Shown: positions 26,821 to 36,900 of the stretch, in pieces | How positions within the stretch are numbered: position 1 is the first letter of the stretch | Layout of the letters: each line of letters starts with the position of its first letter | From: Actinomycetes bacterium | Lineage (GTDB): Bacteria > Actinomycetota > Acidimicrobiia > Acidimicrobiales > Acidimicrobiaceae | Assembly (NCBI GenBank): GCA_021841935.1 | Contig: JAKCDL010000021.1 | Span: forward strand, 1 to 38,628 | DNA: 38,628 bases | Direction: 5' to 3' | The notes under the pieces: generated by a model | Database searches by the model: none | What the model was told of the DNA's origin: nothing | What the model saw: the letters and a program-made list of their open reading frames with translations, nothing else | Translations under genes and position numbers: made by a program

Positions 26821-26885
26821 GTCAATACCGACTAAGGTGATCTATCCGTAATGTTCGCTATGTGCGACCGGTACAAGGTGTTTTG

Positions 26886-27143
26886 ATGATTGATAAGCAA
26901 GCAATAATCGCAGAGTACGGCAAGAGTGAGACCGACACAGGATCGCCAGAGGTCCAGATTGCACTCTTGAGTGCTCGTATTTCGAACTTGACTGAGCATC
27001 TAAGGGCTCACAAGGGCGACCACCACACTCGTCGTGGTCTGATGATGTTGATCGGTCAGCGTCGTCGTCTCCTCGACTACGTGCGCAATAACGACGTTGA
27101 TCGTTACCGTTCGATCATCTCACGCCTCGGTATCCGTCGCTAG
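26886..27143 (+). CDS. rpsO: 30S ribosomal protein S15
   Basis: Primary 16S rRNA-binding protein of the 30S platform. Blocks [22 protein letters not shown], then [26 protein letters not shown] and [16 protein letters not shown] cover the whole family. I start at the ATG 26886 with AAGGTG five bases upstream, giving 85 residues; a GTG at 26862 would add eight residues not found in the family. The gene is followed by a terminator-like stem and a long gap before pnp. Confidence 0.97.
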   Translation: MIDKQAIIAEYGKSETDTGSPEVQIALLSARISNLTEHLRAHKGDHHTRRGLMMLIGQRRRLLDYVRNNDVDRYRSIISRLGIRR

Positions 27144-27195
27144 TCGTAGTCTTACGATCGTAGAGGCTACCAATAGCTTCGACTCCATATCTTTT

Positions 27196-27245
27196 CTTAG
27201 GCCCTTTAGATGAGGGCCTAAGGCATTTAATCCGATTCTTTTAAA
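27196..27245 (+). terminator. Terminator-like stem after rpsO
   Basis: Perfect 10-bp stem, arms 27196-27205 (CTTAGGCCCT) and 27213-27222 (AGGGCCTAAG), 7-base loop. The tail is T-rich with a TTCTTTT run at 27237-27243 but no run directly at the stem. Separates rpsO from pnp. Confidence 0.65.
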
Positions 27246-27460
27246 TGCTTTATAGATCAAGGGTCAATTGAAGCCACAGAATTGCCCTGAGCGGCTGCCC
27301 CCTGTCACCTTGGGGAATCTAAGTGGTTTTCCAATTCGCTACCGCTTCTAGTTGGCAGATGTTTTTACTGCAACTATCTTCATTGACGACTCTTCAAATA
27401 TCAAAAGGGGCGCAGATAGCTGCCACTTATAAAAATGTTGGTAAGAGATGGTATCTCTAC

Positions 27461-27506
27461 CACTGTCGATCTCGAAGTTTTCTCACTGTCGATCTCGAAG
27501 TTTTCT
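27461..27506. repeat. Perfect 23-bp tandem duplication
   Basis: Units 27461-27483 and 27484-27506 are identical, beginning CACTGTCGATCTCG; a partial third (CGAGGTTTTCT, 27507-27517) follows. It lies about 250 bases before pnp. Confidence 0.95.
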
Positions 27507-27756
27507 CGAGGTTTTCTTGGGGATGATCTCCATCTGCGTCCATGTAGCTATCGAAGATCGTAGGTGGAGCGGCTAGCTTGTATGTGGTAAGTGTTTTACC
27601 CTCCTCGCTCACAGCACAGCTTTCAGTGGAGCAATCCCGGAAACATATCTTTGGGGTTGGTGCACTGAGAACTGGCTGATTTTATTGAGCAAATTAACGC
27701 ACTTACCTTGGTCTTATCTCCAACTGGTGGATTTGAGACGAATATGCGAAAGGTAA

Positions 27757-30183
27757 ATGATGGCTGAAATTATAAAAGACGAGGTCAAGGTTGACTCGTC
27801 CGACAAGATCCTCTCCTTTGAGACCGGTCTTCTAGCTCCCCTTGCAGATGGAGCTGTAGTCGCTCGACTAGGTGACACGATGGTTCTAGCAACCGCAGTT
27901 GCTTCCAAGGGCGTAAAAGATGGGATCGACTTCTTCCCGCTAACTGTCGACGTTGAGGAGAGGATGTATGCCGCAGGAAAGATCCCTGGCTCATTCTTTC
28001 GTCGAGAGGGGAAGGCGACTGACTTTGCAGTCCTTGCAGCTCGTTTGACGGATAGGCCAATTCGCCCATGCTTTCCTAAGGACTTTCGCCACGAAGTTCA
28101 CGTCGTAGGTACGATCCTTGGCGTCGATCATGAGAACCCATACGACGTCGTCTTCATCAATGCCGCTTCAGCTGCGCTAATGATCTCTGGAATTCCCTTC
28201 CAGGGTCCAGTTGGCGCCGTTCGAATCTCATATGGCAAAGATGGAGTTTGGACTGCCTTCCCCGGCTACGAAGAGGGTGACGAATCCTCCTTTGAGCTAG
28301 TCGTAGCAGGGCGTGAGGTAATGGAGGGCGATAACAAGGGTGATATCGCCATCATCATGGTTGAAGCAGGTGGAACTACCTCATCGTGGGGTAACTACCT
28401 TGATGGCGCGCCTAAGGTCACCGAAGAGGTAATCGCCAATGGTCTAGAAGAGTCGAAGCGTTGGATTCGCCAATCCATCGAGCTCCAGAGGAGCTTCGCC
28501 GCAAAGGTGGGCGAGAAGGCTCCGATGCAATATGTATCTACCAAGGACTACAGCGACGAACTCTATAGCGAGATCGAAGCCTCCTCACTCGATTCGATCC
28601 GTCAGGCCAATATCATCGCCGGAAAGCAAGAGCGACAAGATGCCCTAGATGCAATCGAGGCAGAGCTCCAAGTATCGCTCGCCGAGAGGTACCCCGATTC
28701 GGCAAAGGCTATCTCGCAAGTCGTTCGTTCACTTACAAAGAAGGTAATTCGCGAGCGAATCGTCAACGACCACATTCGTATCGACGGTCGAGACACCGAG
28801 ACGATTCGACCATTGACTGCAATGGTTGGACTCATCCCAACGGCGCACGGCTCTGCACTCTTTCAACGTGGGGAGACCCAAGTTCTAAATGTGTGCACCC
28901 TTGGCATGCCAAAGATGAATCAACTCCTCGATTCACTCGGCACCGATGAGCAGAAGAGGTACATGCACCACTACAACTTCCCTCCATTTTCAACTGGAGA
29001 AGTTGGAGCTATGCGTGGTCCAAAGCGCCGAGAGATCGGCCACGGCCTCTTAGCCGAACGAGCCCTCCTTCCAGTGGTCCCAAGCGAGTCCGAATTTCCA
29101 TATACACTTCGTCTAGTCTCTGAGGCATTTTCTTCAAATGGATCGACCTCAATGGCTTCGGTCTGTGGCTCTACCCTTTCATTGATGGACGCCGGTGTTC
29201 CAATAAAGGCTCCAGTCGCAGGAATTGCGATGGGGTTGGTCCACCACGATGGTAAGTACACCACCCTCACTGATATTCTTGGAGCCGAAGACGCCTTTGG
29301 CGACATGGACTTCAAAGTGGCAGGTACCGAAGATTTCGTAACTGCTCTTCAACTTGATACAAAGATAGATGGAATTCCAGCCGACGTTCTAGGACGAGCA
29401 CTTTCCCAGGCCAAAGAGGCAAGACTCAAGGTCCTTGAAGTTATGGCAGGTGCCCTCTCTGCACCTCGTGGTGAAATAAGTGGAAATGCTCCAAAGATCG
29501 TCACCTTTGAGATCCCTCTCGACAAGATGGGTGAGGTAATTGGACCTAAGGGCAAGAATATAAATGCGCTTCAGGCCGATACTGGTGCCGAGATCTCCCT
29601 TGATGAAGCTGGTGATGTAGCGGTTGTAACTATCGGTGCCCGTGAGATGTCAGCTGTCAATGCGGCACGAGCTGCGATTGAGGCTATCGTAAACCCACCT
29701 ATGGCTCAAATTGGTGGCCACTATCAGGGTAAGGTCGTTGGAATCGCGAAATTTGGGGCATTTGTAAATATCCTTCCTGGCCGTGACGGACTGCTTCACA
29801 TCAGCAAGATCGGTGGCGGAAAGCGCATCGATCGCGTCGAAGACGTTCTTTCGATGGGCGAAGAGCTTCGAGTAGTCGTCGATGATATCGACGCTAACGG
29901 AAAGCTAAGCCTCTCGATCGTAACCGATGAGGTCGATGAAGAGGGCGCAGAGGTAGAGGTCGAAGTTGGTGATGAGAGCCCAAAAGCTGAGGTAATCGTT
30001 ACCAGCCGTTACGAAGAGGACGACATCGAAGTCGTCTCATTCGAAGAGGCATTCGCCGAAGAGCTCATTGCGACCTATGGCGACCTTGGCCCAGCAGTCG
30101 CCGAACCTCGTCCTAGCTTTGATGGCCCACGAAATAGAGATCGTCGCGGTGGACGTCCCCGTCGTGACTACAACAGAAGGTAG
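27757..30183 (+). CDS. pnp: Polynucleotide phosphorylase with acidic then basic C-terminal tail
   Basis: 3'-5' phosphorolytic exoribonuclease of mRNA decay. Order: RNase PH domain 1, an all-helical domain, RNase PH domain 2 (with FPPFSTGEVGAMRGPKRREI and MASVCGSTLSLMDAGVP), KH domain from about 579 (GEVIGPKGKNINALQ), S1 domain from about 652 (YQGKVVGIAKFGAFVNIL). After residue 725 there is a Glu/Asp-rich stretch of about 60 residues, then a short Arg-rich end (RDRRGGRPRRDYNRR). 808 residues against about 711 in E. coli. ATG at 27757 or 27760; AAAGG is better spaced for the second. dapB follows after 12 bases. Confidence 0.97.
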   Translation: MMAEIIKDEVKVDSSDKILSFETGLLAPLADGAVVARLGDTMVLATAVASKGVKDGIDFFPLTVDVEERMYAAGKIPGSFFRREGKATDFAVLAARLTDRPIRPCFPKDFRHEVHVVGTILGVDHENPYDVVFINAASAALMISGIPFQGPVGAVRISYGKDGVWTAFPGYEEGDESSFELVVAGREVMEGDNKGDIAIIMVEAGGTTSSWGNYLDGAPKVTEEVIANGLEESKRWIRQSIELQRSFAAKVGEKAPMQYVSTKDYSDELYSEIEASSLDSIRQANIIAGKQERQDALDAIEAELQVSLAERYPDSAKAISQVVRSLTKKVIRERIVNDHIRIDGRDTETIRPLTAMVGLIPTAHGSALFQRGETQVLNVCTLGMPKMNQLLDSLGTDEQKRYMHHYNFPPFSTGEVGAMRGPKRREIGHGLLAERALLPVVPSESEFPYTLRLVSEAFSSNGSTSMASVCGSTLSLMDAGVPIKAPVAGIAMGLVHHDGKYTTLTDILGAEDAFGDMDFKVAGTEDFVTALQLDTKIDGIPADVLGRALSQAKEARLKVLEVMAGALSAPRGEISGNAPKIVTFEIPLDKMGEVIGPKGKNINALQADTGAEISLDEAGDVAVVTIGAREMSAVNAARAAIEAIVNPPMAQIGGHYQGKVVGIAKFGAFVNILPGRDGLLHISKIGGGKRIDRVEDVLSMGEELRVVVDDIDANGKLSLSIVTDEVDEEGAEVEVEVGDESPKAEVIVTSRYEEDDIEVVSFEEAFAEELIATYGDLGPAVAEPRPSFDGPRNRDRRGGRPRRDYNRR

Positions 30184-30195
30184 AAGTTAAAGGCT

Positions 30196-31017
30196 GTGTC
30201 ACAACTGTCAAGTCCAATCAAGGTAGCGGTATTCGGAGCTGGTGGGCAGATGGGGATTGCCGTCTGCAAGGCGGTAGTTGCTGATTCGCAACTACAGCTC
30301 ACGAAGGCACTCGATCCGAGGTTGGCTGGGATTGATCTGGGGCACGCAACTTCAATACTCGATACTGGCATTGTGGTAGATGGGCAGCGCGAGGCGATCA
30401 CTCACGGTGAAGTTGACGTTGCAATCGACTTCACCGAGGCGAGTGCTTGCTTCGAAAATGCCCTCTACTGCGCTAATGCCGGGATTCATATGGTAATTGG
30501 AACTACCGGGCTTAGCGATAGCCAGATCGATCAGCTACGTAGCGCCTTTGAAGACTCTGAGGCTAACTGTCTGATCGCTCCAAACTTTGCCATCGGGGCG
30601 ATCTTGATGATGAAGTTTTCGGAGATGGCAGCCAGGTTCTTCGATAGTGCTGAGGTCGTCGAGTTGCACCACAACCGCAAGGTGGATGCACCTAGTGGCA
30701 CGGCATTAGCGACAGCTAGTAGGATCGCAAATGCAACCGGCGTGAACTTCGAAGCTGATCCCACCAAAAAGGAGCTCGATGGCGCACGTGGCCATCGTTA
30801 CCAAGGCGGAGTCAACATCCACTCGCTTAGGGTCGCTGGAATGGTGGCTCATCAAGAGGTTATCTTCGGAACTACCGGACAAACACTTACCATTCGCCAC
30901 GACTCCTACGATAGAACCTCCTTCATGCCAGGGGTAATCATGGCGGTAAAGGCGATCTTTGACCTCGATGGTCTCGTCATTGGCCTAGATTCGATCGTCG
31001 ATGGAATACTAGGGTAG
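30196..31017 (+). CDS. dapB: 4-hydroxy-tetrahydrodipicolinate reductase
   Basis: NAD(P)H-dependent step to tetrahydrodipicolinate in the lysine and meso-diaminopimelate pathway. The nucleotide loop is VFGAGGQMG near residue 10-18 (usual GxxGRMG, with Gln in place of Arg). VVIGTTGLS and APNFAIGA are present, and the catalytic block ELHHNRKVDAPSGTA has His158/159 and Lys162. 273 residues. GTG start with a close AAAGG. It follows pnp by 12 bases. dapA is next; the M16 peptidase and thyX genes often found here in Streptomyces are absent. Confidence 0.96.
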   Translation: MSQLSSPIKVAVFGAGGQMGIAVCKAVVADSQLQLTKALDPRLAGIDLGHATSILDTGIVVDGQREAITHGEVDVAIDFTEASACFENALYCANAGIHMVIGTTGLSDSQIDQLRSAFEDSEANCLIAPNFAIGAILMMKFSEMAARFFDSAEVVELHHNRKVDAPSGTALATASRIANATGVNFEADPTKKELDGARGHRYQGGVNIHSLRVAGMVAHQEVIFGTTGQTLTIRHDSYDRTSFMPGVIMAVKAIFDLDGLVIGLDSIVDGILG

Positions 31018-31117
31018 TAATCTCACATCTCAAAATTTACTAGAATGAAAGTTGTCTACCTAAGTGGGCGACGATTTCGTGTAACAATAGCCTGCAGTCT
31101 GAGTGCTAAGGAGTCAA

Positions 31118-32035
31118 ATGGGTATCGCTTTGGACCAGTTCGGTGCAGTAATAACGGCTATGGTGACGGCCTTCGATGAGAACGAAGCTCTCGATATCGA
31201 CGCCACTGTTACTTTAGCGAAGAAGCTTGCCGACGATGGAAATAGTGCCCTCGTTGTCTCTGGAACGACCGGAGAGGCTTCGACCCTTACTGATCCAGAG
31301 AAGATACTTCTGTGGGAGACTCTCTCCTCTGAGTTAACGATTCCGATCATCGCAGGCTCGGGGTCCAATGAGACGGCGCACTCGATAACGATGACAAAGC
31401 ATGCAAGCGAAGTTGGCGTAGCTGGTATTCTTGCCGTTGCACCGTACTACAATCGCCCTCCTCAAAGTGGCATCTACGGTCACTTCAATGCGATGGCTAA
31501 AGCTACTTCGCTACCGGTATTCGTCTATGACATTCCAGTTCGCACTGGACGAAAGGTGGCGGGCACGACTTTGATGAAGGTTATCGCCGATAACTCAAAT
31601 GTGGTCGCCCTAAAGGATGCTGCTGGTGATCCTGCCGCTACAGCGTCGCTCATTCCGCAGCTTCCAAGTTACTTTGACGTCTACAGCGGAGACGATTCGC
31701 TAACGCTTCCACTTCTCTCGGTGGGTGCGGTTGGTGTAATCGGTGTCGCTACGCACTGGGCGACTGACCTCTTTCGCGAGATGATTGAGGCATTTTCAAG
31801 CGGTGACGTAAAGAGGGCGATAGAGGTAAATCAAGCCCTACTTGCCTCTTATGACTATGAGACTGGAGAGGCAGCTCCTAATCCGATTCCGACCAAAGTT
31901 ATGATGAACTACCTTGGTCTAAGCGTTGGAGGGTGCCGCCTTCCAATGGGAGATGCTCCTGCTGGCCACGTTGAGGTGGCAAAGAGGGTGGCAGATGAGC
32001 TTGCCTCTTTTCGCTCCAAGTTAATTATAAAATAA
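31118..32035 (+). CDS. dapA: 4-hydroxy-tetrahydrodipicolinate synthase
   Basis: Condenses pyruvate with aspartate semialdehyde; first committed step of lysine/DAP synthesis. TIM-barrel with the Schiff-base Lys166 (VALKDAAGD), catalytic Tyr137 (VYDIPVRTG) and the substrate loop GTTGEAS. The segment VAPYYNRPPQSGIYGHF is also typical. 305 residues from the ATG at 31118, chosen because AAGGAG sits four bases before; the frame also opens at a GTG at 31103 with five more residues. It precedes rnj by eight bases. Confidence 0.96.
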   Translation: MGIALDQFGAVITAMVTAFDENEALDIDATVTLAKKLADDGNSALVVSGTTGEASTLTDPEKILLWETLSSELTIPIIAGSGSNETAHSITMTKHASEVGVAGILAVAPYYNRPPQSGIYGHFNAMAKATSLPVFVYDIPVRTGRKVAGTTLMKVIADNSNVVALKDAAGDPAATASLIPQLPSYFDVYSGDDSLTLPLLSVGAVGVIGVATHWATDLFREMIEAFSSGDVKRAIEVNQALLASYDYETGEAAPNPIPTKVMMNYLGLSVGGCRLPMGDAPAGHVEVAKRVADELASFRSKLIIK

Positions 32036-32043
32036 GGATTCAA

Positions 32044-33738
32044 TTGAATAACAAAGGTATAGCGCCAGCCGCTGCACGCGTCGTCTTTCTTGGCGGCCTT
32101 GGCGAAATTGGTCGCAATTGTGCAGCTATTGAGGTTGACGATCAGATATTGATCATCGACTGTGGACTGATGTTCCCCAACCACGACACCCCGGGAGTCG
32201 ATCTGATCCTCCCGGACTTTACCTATCTGGTAGAAAATAAGGACAAGGTGGTAGGTGTCGTCGTAACGCATGGCCATGAAGATCACATTGGCGCCCTCCC
32301 ATATCTACTTCGGGAGATGAGCCTCGATATCTATGGCTCAGCGATCGCCCTAGGACTCGCATCCAATCGAATCGATGAGGCCCAACTTAGACCAAAGGCG
32401 ACTCTCCATACCGTAGAGGACTTAGAGAGGGTAAAGATAGGGAAGTTCGAGGTAGAGTTCGTACCTATAACTCACTCCGTTCCCGATTCGTTCGCACTTG
32501 TAGTTCGTTCATCGGCTGGTGTGATCGTCCACTCGGGTGACTTCAAGATCGATCTAACCCCCGTCGATGGTCGTATATCGGATCTAGCAAGATTGGGTGA
32601 GATTTCTCGATCGGAGGGGATCGACCTTCTCCTCGCCGACTCTACTAACGCCGAAGAAGAGGGGCATTCGACTTCGGAGAGCGCCATTGGACCAGTTTTG
32701 GCGCAGCTCCTCTCCTCTAATGGTGGAAAGAGAGTCATCGTTACCTGCTTTGCCTCTCACATCCACCGCATTCAGCAGATTGCTAACGCGGCAATTGAAT
32801 CGAAGCGAATCATCTTCCCCTTGGGAAGATCGATGGGTAAGAACATCGCACTTGCTCGCTCGCTTGGAATCTTACACCTACCTGATCAGTACCTAGATGA
32901 GATTGAAAATGTCAATCGCTACGATCCCGAGCAGGTTTTGGTCCTATCGACTGGAAGCCAAGGTGAGCCCCTGTCGGCGCTGTCGTTGATGGCTGCTAAT
33001 GAGAATCGATTCCTAAAGGTGGACGAGGGTGACGTTGTGATCATCTCAGCCGATGTCATCCCGGGAAATGAGTCTGCCGTCGGGAAGGTTATCGATGGCC
33101 TTCATCGCAGGGGTGCTGGTGTAATTCACGCCGGAATCGCTCAGGTCCACACATCGGGCCACGCTAAGAGGGATGAGTTGAGGCTATTTCATTCGATCCT
33201 TCGCCCCAAGAACTTCGTGCCGGTCCACGGTGAGTATCGCCATATGACCTCACATATGCGACTCGCTATCGATATGGGACAAGATAAGGCCCATACTTTG
33301 GTGGCGGTCGATGGTGACGTCGTAGAGCTCGTCGACGGAAAGATCGCCATAGTCGACAAGGTTCCAGCCGACATGCTCTATGTCGATGGGGTAGTAGATG
33401 GGCTTCCAAAGGCAACCCTTAGGGATAGAAAGACCCTATCTAACGAGGGTTTCGTTGTGGTAGTTGCCGCCGTCGACGTTCGCAATCGAAAAATGGTAGG
33501 AGAGGTAGAGATCGCAACACGCGGTTGGGTTCACCTAGCAGATGATGCACCCGACCACATCGAGGCTCTCCTTGGTGACATAAAAAATGCTGTAAGGGCT
33601 ACGATCGAGACCTCGATAGGTGAAATAGGCGACGATGTCGACTCATTGGCGCGCCACGTTAGAACTACCGCTGCCAAGATGATCGAAAAGCGCTCTAAGA
33701 TGCGACCGATGGTCATCCCTGTGATAACCGCACTGTAG
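32044..33738 (+). CDS. rnj: Ribonuclease J
   Basis: Metallo-beta-lactamase/beta-CASP ribonuclease with endo- and 5'-3' exonuclease activity in mRNA decay and rRNA maturation. The zinc motif HGHEDHIG starts at residue 76; HSVPDSFALV, HSGDFKID, and the beta-CASP parts (VTCFASHIHRIQQ, STGSQGEPLSAL, HTSGHA) follow. The C-terminal domain is present. 564 residues, normal for actinobacteria. TTG start with AAGGA five bases upstream. dapA-rnj-ftsK is a conserved chain. The stop codon lies inside a 16-bp tandem repeat. Confidence 0.96.
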   Translation: MNNKGIAPAAARVVFLGGLGEIGRNCAAIEVDDQILIIDCGLMFPNHDTPGVDLILPDFTYLVENKDKVVGVVVTHGHEDHIGALPYLLREMSLDIYGSAIALGLASNRIDEAQLRPKATLHTVEDLERVKIGKFEVEFVPITHSVPDSFALVVRSSAGVIVHSGDFKIDLTPVDGRISDLARLGEISRSEGIDLLLADSTNAEEEGHSTSESAIGPVLAQLLSSNGGKRVIVTCFASHIHRIQQIANAAIESKRIIFPLGRSMGKNIALARSLGILHLPDQYLDEIENVNRYDPEQVLVLSTGSQGEPLSALSLMAANENRFLKVDEGDVVIISADVIPGNESAVGKVIDGLHRRGAGVIHAGIAQVHTSGHAKRDELRLFHSILRPKNFVPVHGEYRHMTSHMRLAIDMGQDKAHTLVAVDGDVVELVDGKIAIVDKVPADMLYVDGVVDGLPKATLRDRKTLSNEGFVVVVAAVDVRNRKMVGEVEIATRGWVHLADDAPDHIEALLGDIKNAVRATIETSIGEIGDDVDSLARHVRTTAAKMIEKRSKMRPMVIPVITAL

Positions 33739-33778
33739 CTAACAAGCACTGTAGCTAACAAGCACTGTAGCTAACAAT
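33731..33778. repeat. Three 16-bp tandem repeats over the end of rnj
   Basis: CACTGTAGCTAACAAG at 33731-33746 and 33747-33762 and, with one change in the last base, at 33763-33778. The first copy contains the rnj stop codon (TAG at 33736-33738), so the 3' end of the gene has been copied twice. Confidence 0.95.
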
Positions 33779-33794
33779 CGATAGATGACGATGG

Positions 33795-33845
33795 CTCAAC
33801 TTCGATCTATTTGATAGACTCGAGTTGAGTTTCGTCGTTGTAATT
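33795..33845 (+). terminator. Terminator-like hairpin after rnj
   Basis: Outer arms CTCAACT (33795-33801) and AGTTGAG (33823-33829), inner arms CTAT (33807-33810) and ATAG (33814-33817), joined by 5x5 mismatched bases. The following 16 bases are T-rich but mixed. Confidence 0.4.
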
Positions 33846-33946
33846 CCACGTTTTGTATTTTCGTCCTTTGCCACAGTTGTCAAGCAAAAGGTTCGAAGTC
33901 AAAGAGCCGATGATTACATTTAGGTCTACTAGGGAGGCGGTTAGCT

Positions 33947-36900
33947 CTGGTTAGTCAAAGTTCATCTGGAACGTCAAGGAATTCGAATCGACCACGAGCT
34001 AACGCTACTCGCGACTCATCGAAGAGTTCTACCGTGCGAGCGAGCTCGCCACGAGCCAAGGGGACAAGTACTAGATCTACGACCTCACGGTCGTCGAAGT
34101 CTCGTGCTGGAGCGGGGCGTGGTCCGTCCCCGGTGATTGACTTTTCTAAGACGACTACAAATTCACGGGGTAGTACCGCTAGCTCTCAGCGCGGATCTAA
34201 CCGCAATAAGGGGGATCAAGTTGGTTCACACTCTGGCGTCAAGGGGTCGAGGGCCTCTCTAAAGAGTGACATCGTAGGCCTCATTATCGTCGGATTCGTA
34301 GCACTTTCGACCCTTGTGGCGTTTCGGATCTTTGGAGTCATCGGTGATCGATACAATCACCTCTTAGGGGTCCTCTTTGGCCCCCTAAGATTTGCACTCT
34401 TTGTCTATTTGGCTTACTACGGGCTAGCCCTTGCCTTGGCGGTTCGAGGATCGCTAAAGGAGAGGTACCTCCTTAGCGGTGGTGGGGCGATCTTATCGGC
34501 TTCAGTGGTTGTCGCAGTTGCAATTTCACACTTCAACCACCTAAAGAATTTGAGTTTTTCGCGGCGCGGTGGGGTTATCGCCTATGAAATCTTCGCCACC
34601 TTGTCAAAGGTGGTATCGACCACCGGCGTCATCGTTATTTTCCTCCTTGCCTTCTTCATCTTTGCGAGCGACCTCGCTGGCTATGGCCCACTTACGCTAC
34701 TTCGAAGTAAGCGACACTTAGTGGCAGATAAGTTCATCGATCTATCTAGATCGCAAGGGAGATCCGGTAAGAGAGAGCAAGACTATGCCACAGGTGATTC
34801 AAGTGAGAGCGATAGCCAACCCTTTGTATCCAAGGGTGACGACATAAATGACTATTCGTCTACTTCGCCGATCGACTTCGACGAGGATGTAAATAATGGT
34901 GTACGTAGAGGCAGTGCTTCAACTTTTAGCGAAGTCATCGGCCAAGCAGAGTCGAATCTAGGTGGTGGAGAGGCAAGGGGGCGTCTTCGAGATCGAATTC
35001 GAGGTTCGCGCCACAGCAGGGGTTCCGAAGGTGATCCTCAAAGTGCTGCTAGGGGTTCAAATCGCGAGCTCTATGACCAATTCAGTGCCGATAGATACAT
35101 CCCCGATGAGTTCGAGGGTGATGACTTTGATGTAGTCGATGGCATGGGAGTGTCAAAGGGAGTTAATGAGGCTGAATATAGCCTTTCGGGACACTTGGTT
35201 CAAGAGCTTCACTTCGAGGGAAGTGTTGACCTTCGACCACTAGATGAAATCGAGAGCTCTGCTAAATCCAATGGTGCACCATCGATGGATAAGCCAGGTG
35301 ATATGGCCTTCGTTGGAGATAGTTCGATCTACGACTACAGCGATGAAGATAGTGACGTCGAAGATACAGATACAATAGGCGACTTCAACCAAGGCGACCT
35401 GGCCGTTGATTCAAATGACGTTGGCACCAGGGGTAAGGGCGCCATGAAGATGATCTTTGATCCTCCCTTTACGCCAGCTAATGACGCCTATGAAGGGGTT
35501 CAAGGCGACTCTAATGACGGTAAAGACGACGTTCATGTTGACGATGACAGCTCCGACGATGAGGCGATCCAAGAGAATAGCGCTGAAGGAAAGGTGGAGT
35601 GGAAGCTTCCTTCTACCGCGATCCTAAAGAGGTCGCAAGTTAGGAGCCTCGATAAGAACGAACTCTGGAATAGGGGAACGGTTCTCTGTAGGGCGCTTGC
35701 CTCTCATAAAGTTGAGACGACTCTCGTTGGTATGACCGTTGGGCCAACCGTAACTCGTTACGAACTTGAATTGGGAGCTGGAGTCAAAGTATCTAGGGTT
35801 ACTTCGCTTCATAAAGATATTGCATATGCTATGGCTGCTGCTGATGTGAGAATCCTTGCTCCAATTCCAGGTAGGAGTGCCATCGGAGTTGAAGTTCCGA
35901 ATGAGCAGCGCCTTACAGTATCTTTGGGGGACGTTCTGTCGTCTCCTGAAGCAGCAGCCGCTACGCACCCCCTTTCAGTTGCTATTGGTCGTGACATTTC
36001 AGGGAAGGCTACTCTTGTCAACCTCGCTGAGATGCCCCACGTCCTTATCGCTGGTTCGACGGGTTCGGGAAAGTCTTCGTGTTTGAATTCGATCCTCACC
36101 TCTATATTGGTTAGATCGACCCCCGATCAAGTTCGAATGATATTGGTTGACCCTAAGAGGGTAGAACTCGGTCAATATAACGGTGTACCTCACCTACTTA
36201 CTCCAGTAGTTACTGAGCCCAAAAAGGCAGCCAACGCTTTGAATTGGGCTGTGCGGGAGATGGAGTCCCGCTACAACCTGCTGAGCGAGATCGGCGCCCG
36301 TGACTTAAGCTCCTATAACCTCATTCTCGATCAGATGGAAGAGGCTGATTCGATAGAGATCGAAGAGGTTGAGGTCCCTGAAGATGCATTTGCCCACGGT
36401 GATTCACCGCTCTTTGACTCTATTCAAGAGAAGAAGTATCGACGGCTTCCCTATATCGTTGTGGTGGTTGACGAGCTGAACGATTTGATGATGGTGGCGG
36501 CCAAAGACGTCGAGGAGTCGATCTGTCGAATAGCGCAGATGGCGAGAGCAGTCGGCATCCACTTGGTTATAGCTACTCAACGTCCGAGCGTCGACGTTAT
36601 AACCGGACTCATCAAGGCGAATATCCCCTCTCGTATGGCATTTTCTGTCTCATCTCTAGCTGATTCCAGAGTCATCCTCGATCAACCCGGAGCTGAACGA
36701 CTGATCGGCAAGGGCGACATGTTGATGTTGGGTGCCTCTTCAAGTCATCCACAGAGACTTCAAGCACCTTGGGTATCAGAGGATGAGGTGCGAAAGGTCG
36801 TTGCCACCTGGCTTCGCCAAGGTAAGGCTAACTTCATAGAAGGGCTGGAACAAGGGGAAGAAAAGCAGAGCCTCGTTCCGACAGATGACGATGGCGACGA

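Larger units (their letters stand above)
27144..27756. other. Long spacer between rpsO and pnp
   Basis: 613 bases without a supported gene; in most bacteria these two are much closer. It holds the stem after rpsO, a small stem AGAGAT/ATCTCT (27434-27439/27443-27448), and a perfect 23-bp tandem repeat at 27461-27506. A frame of 67 codons at 27323-27526 runs through the repeats and has no ribosome binding site. The pnp promoter and leader must lie here, but I found no confident -35/-10. Confidence 0.5.

Noticed and set aside
27323..27526. 67-codon frame in the rpsO-pnp spacer
   Set aside because: Passes through the tandem repeat, no ribosome binding site, no domain.
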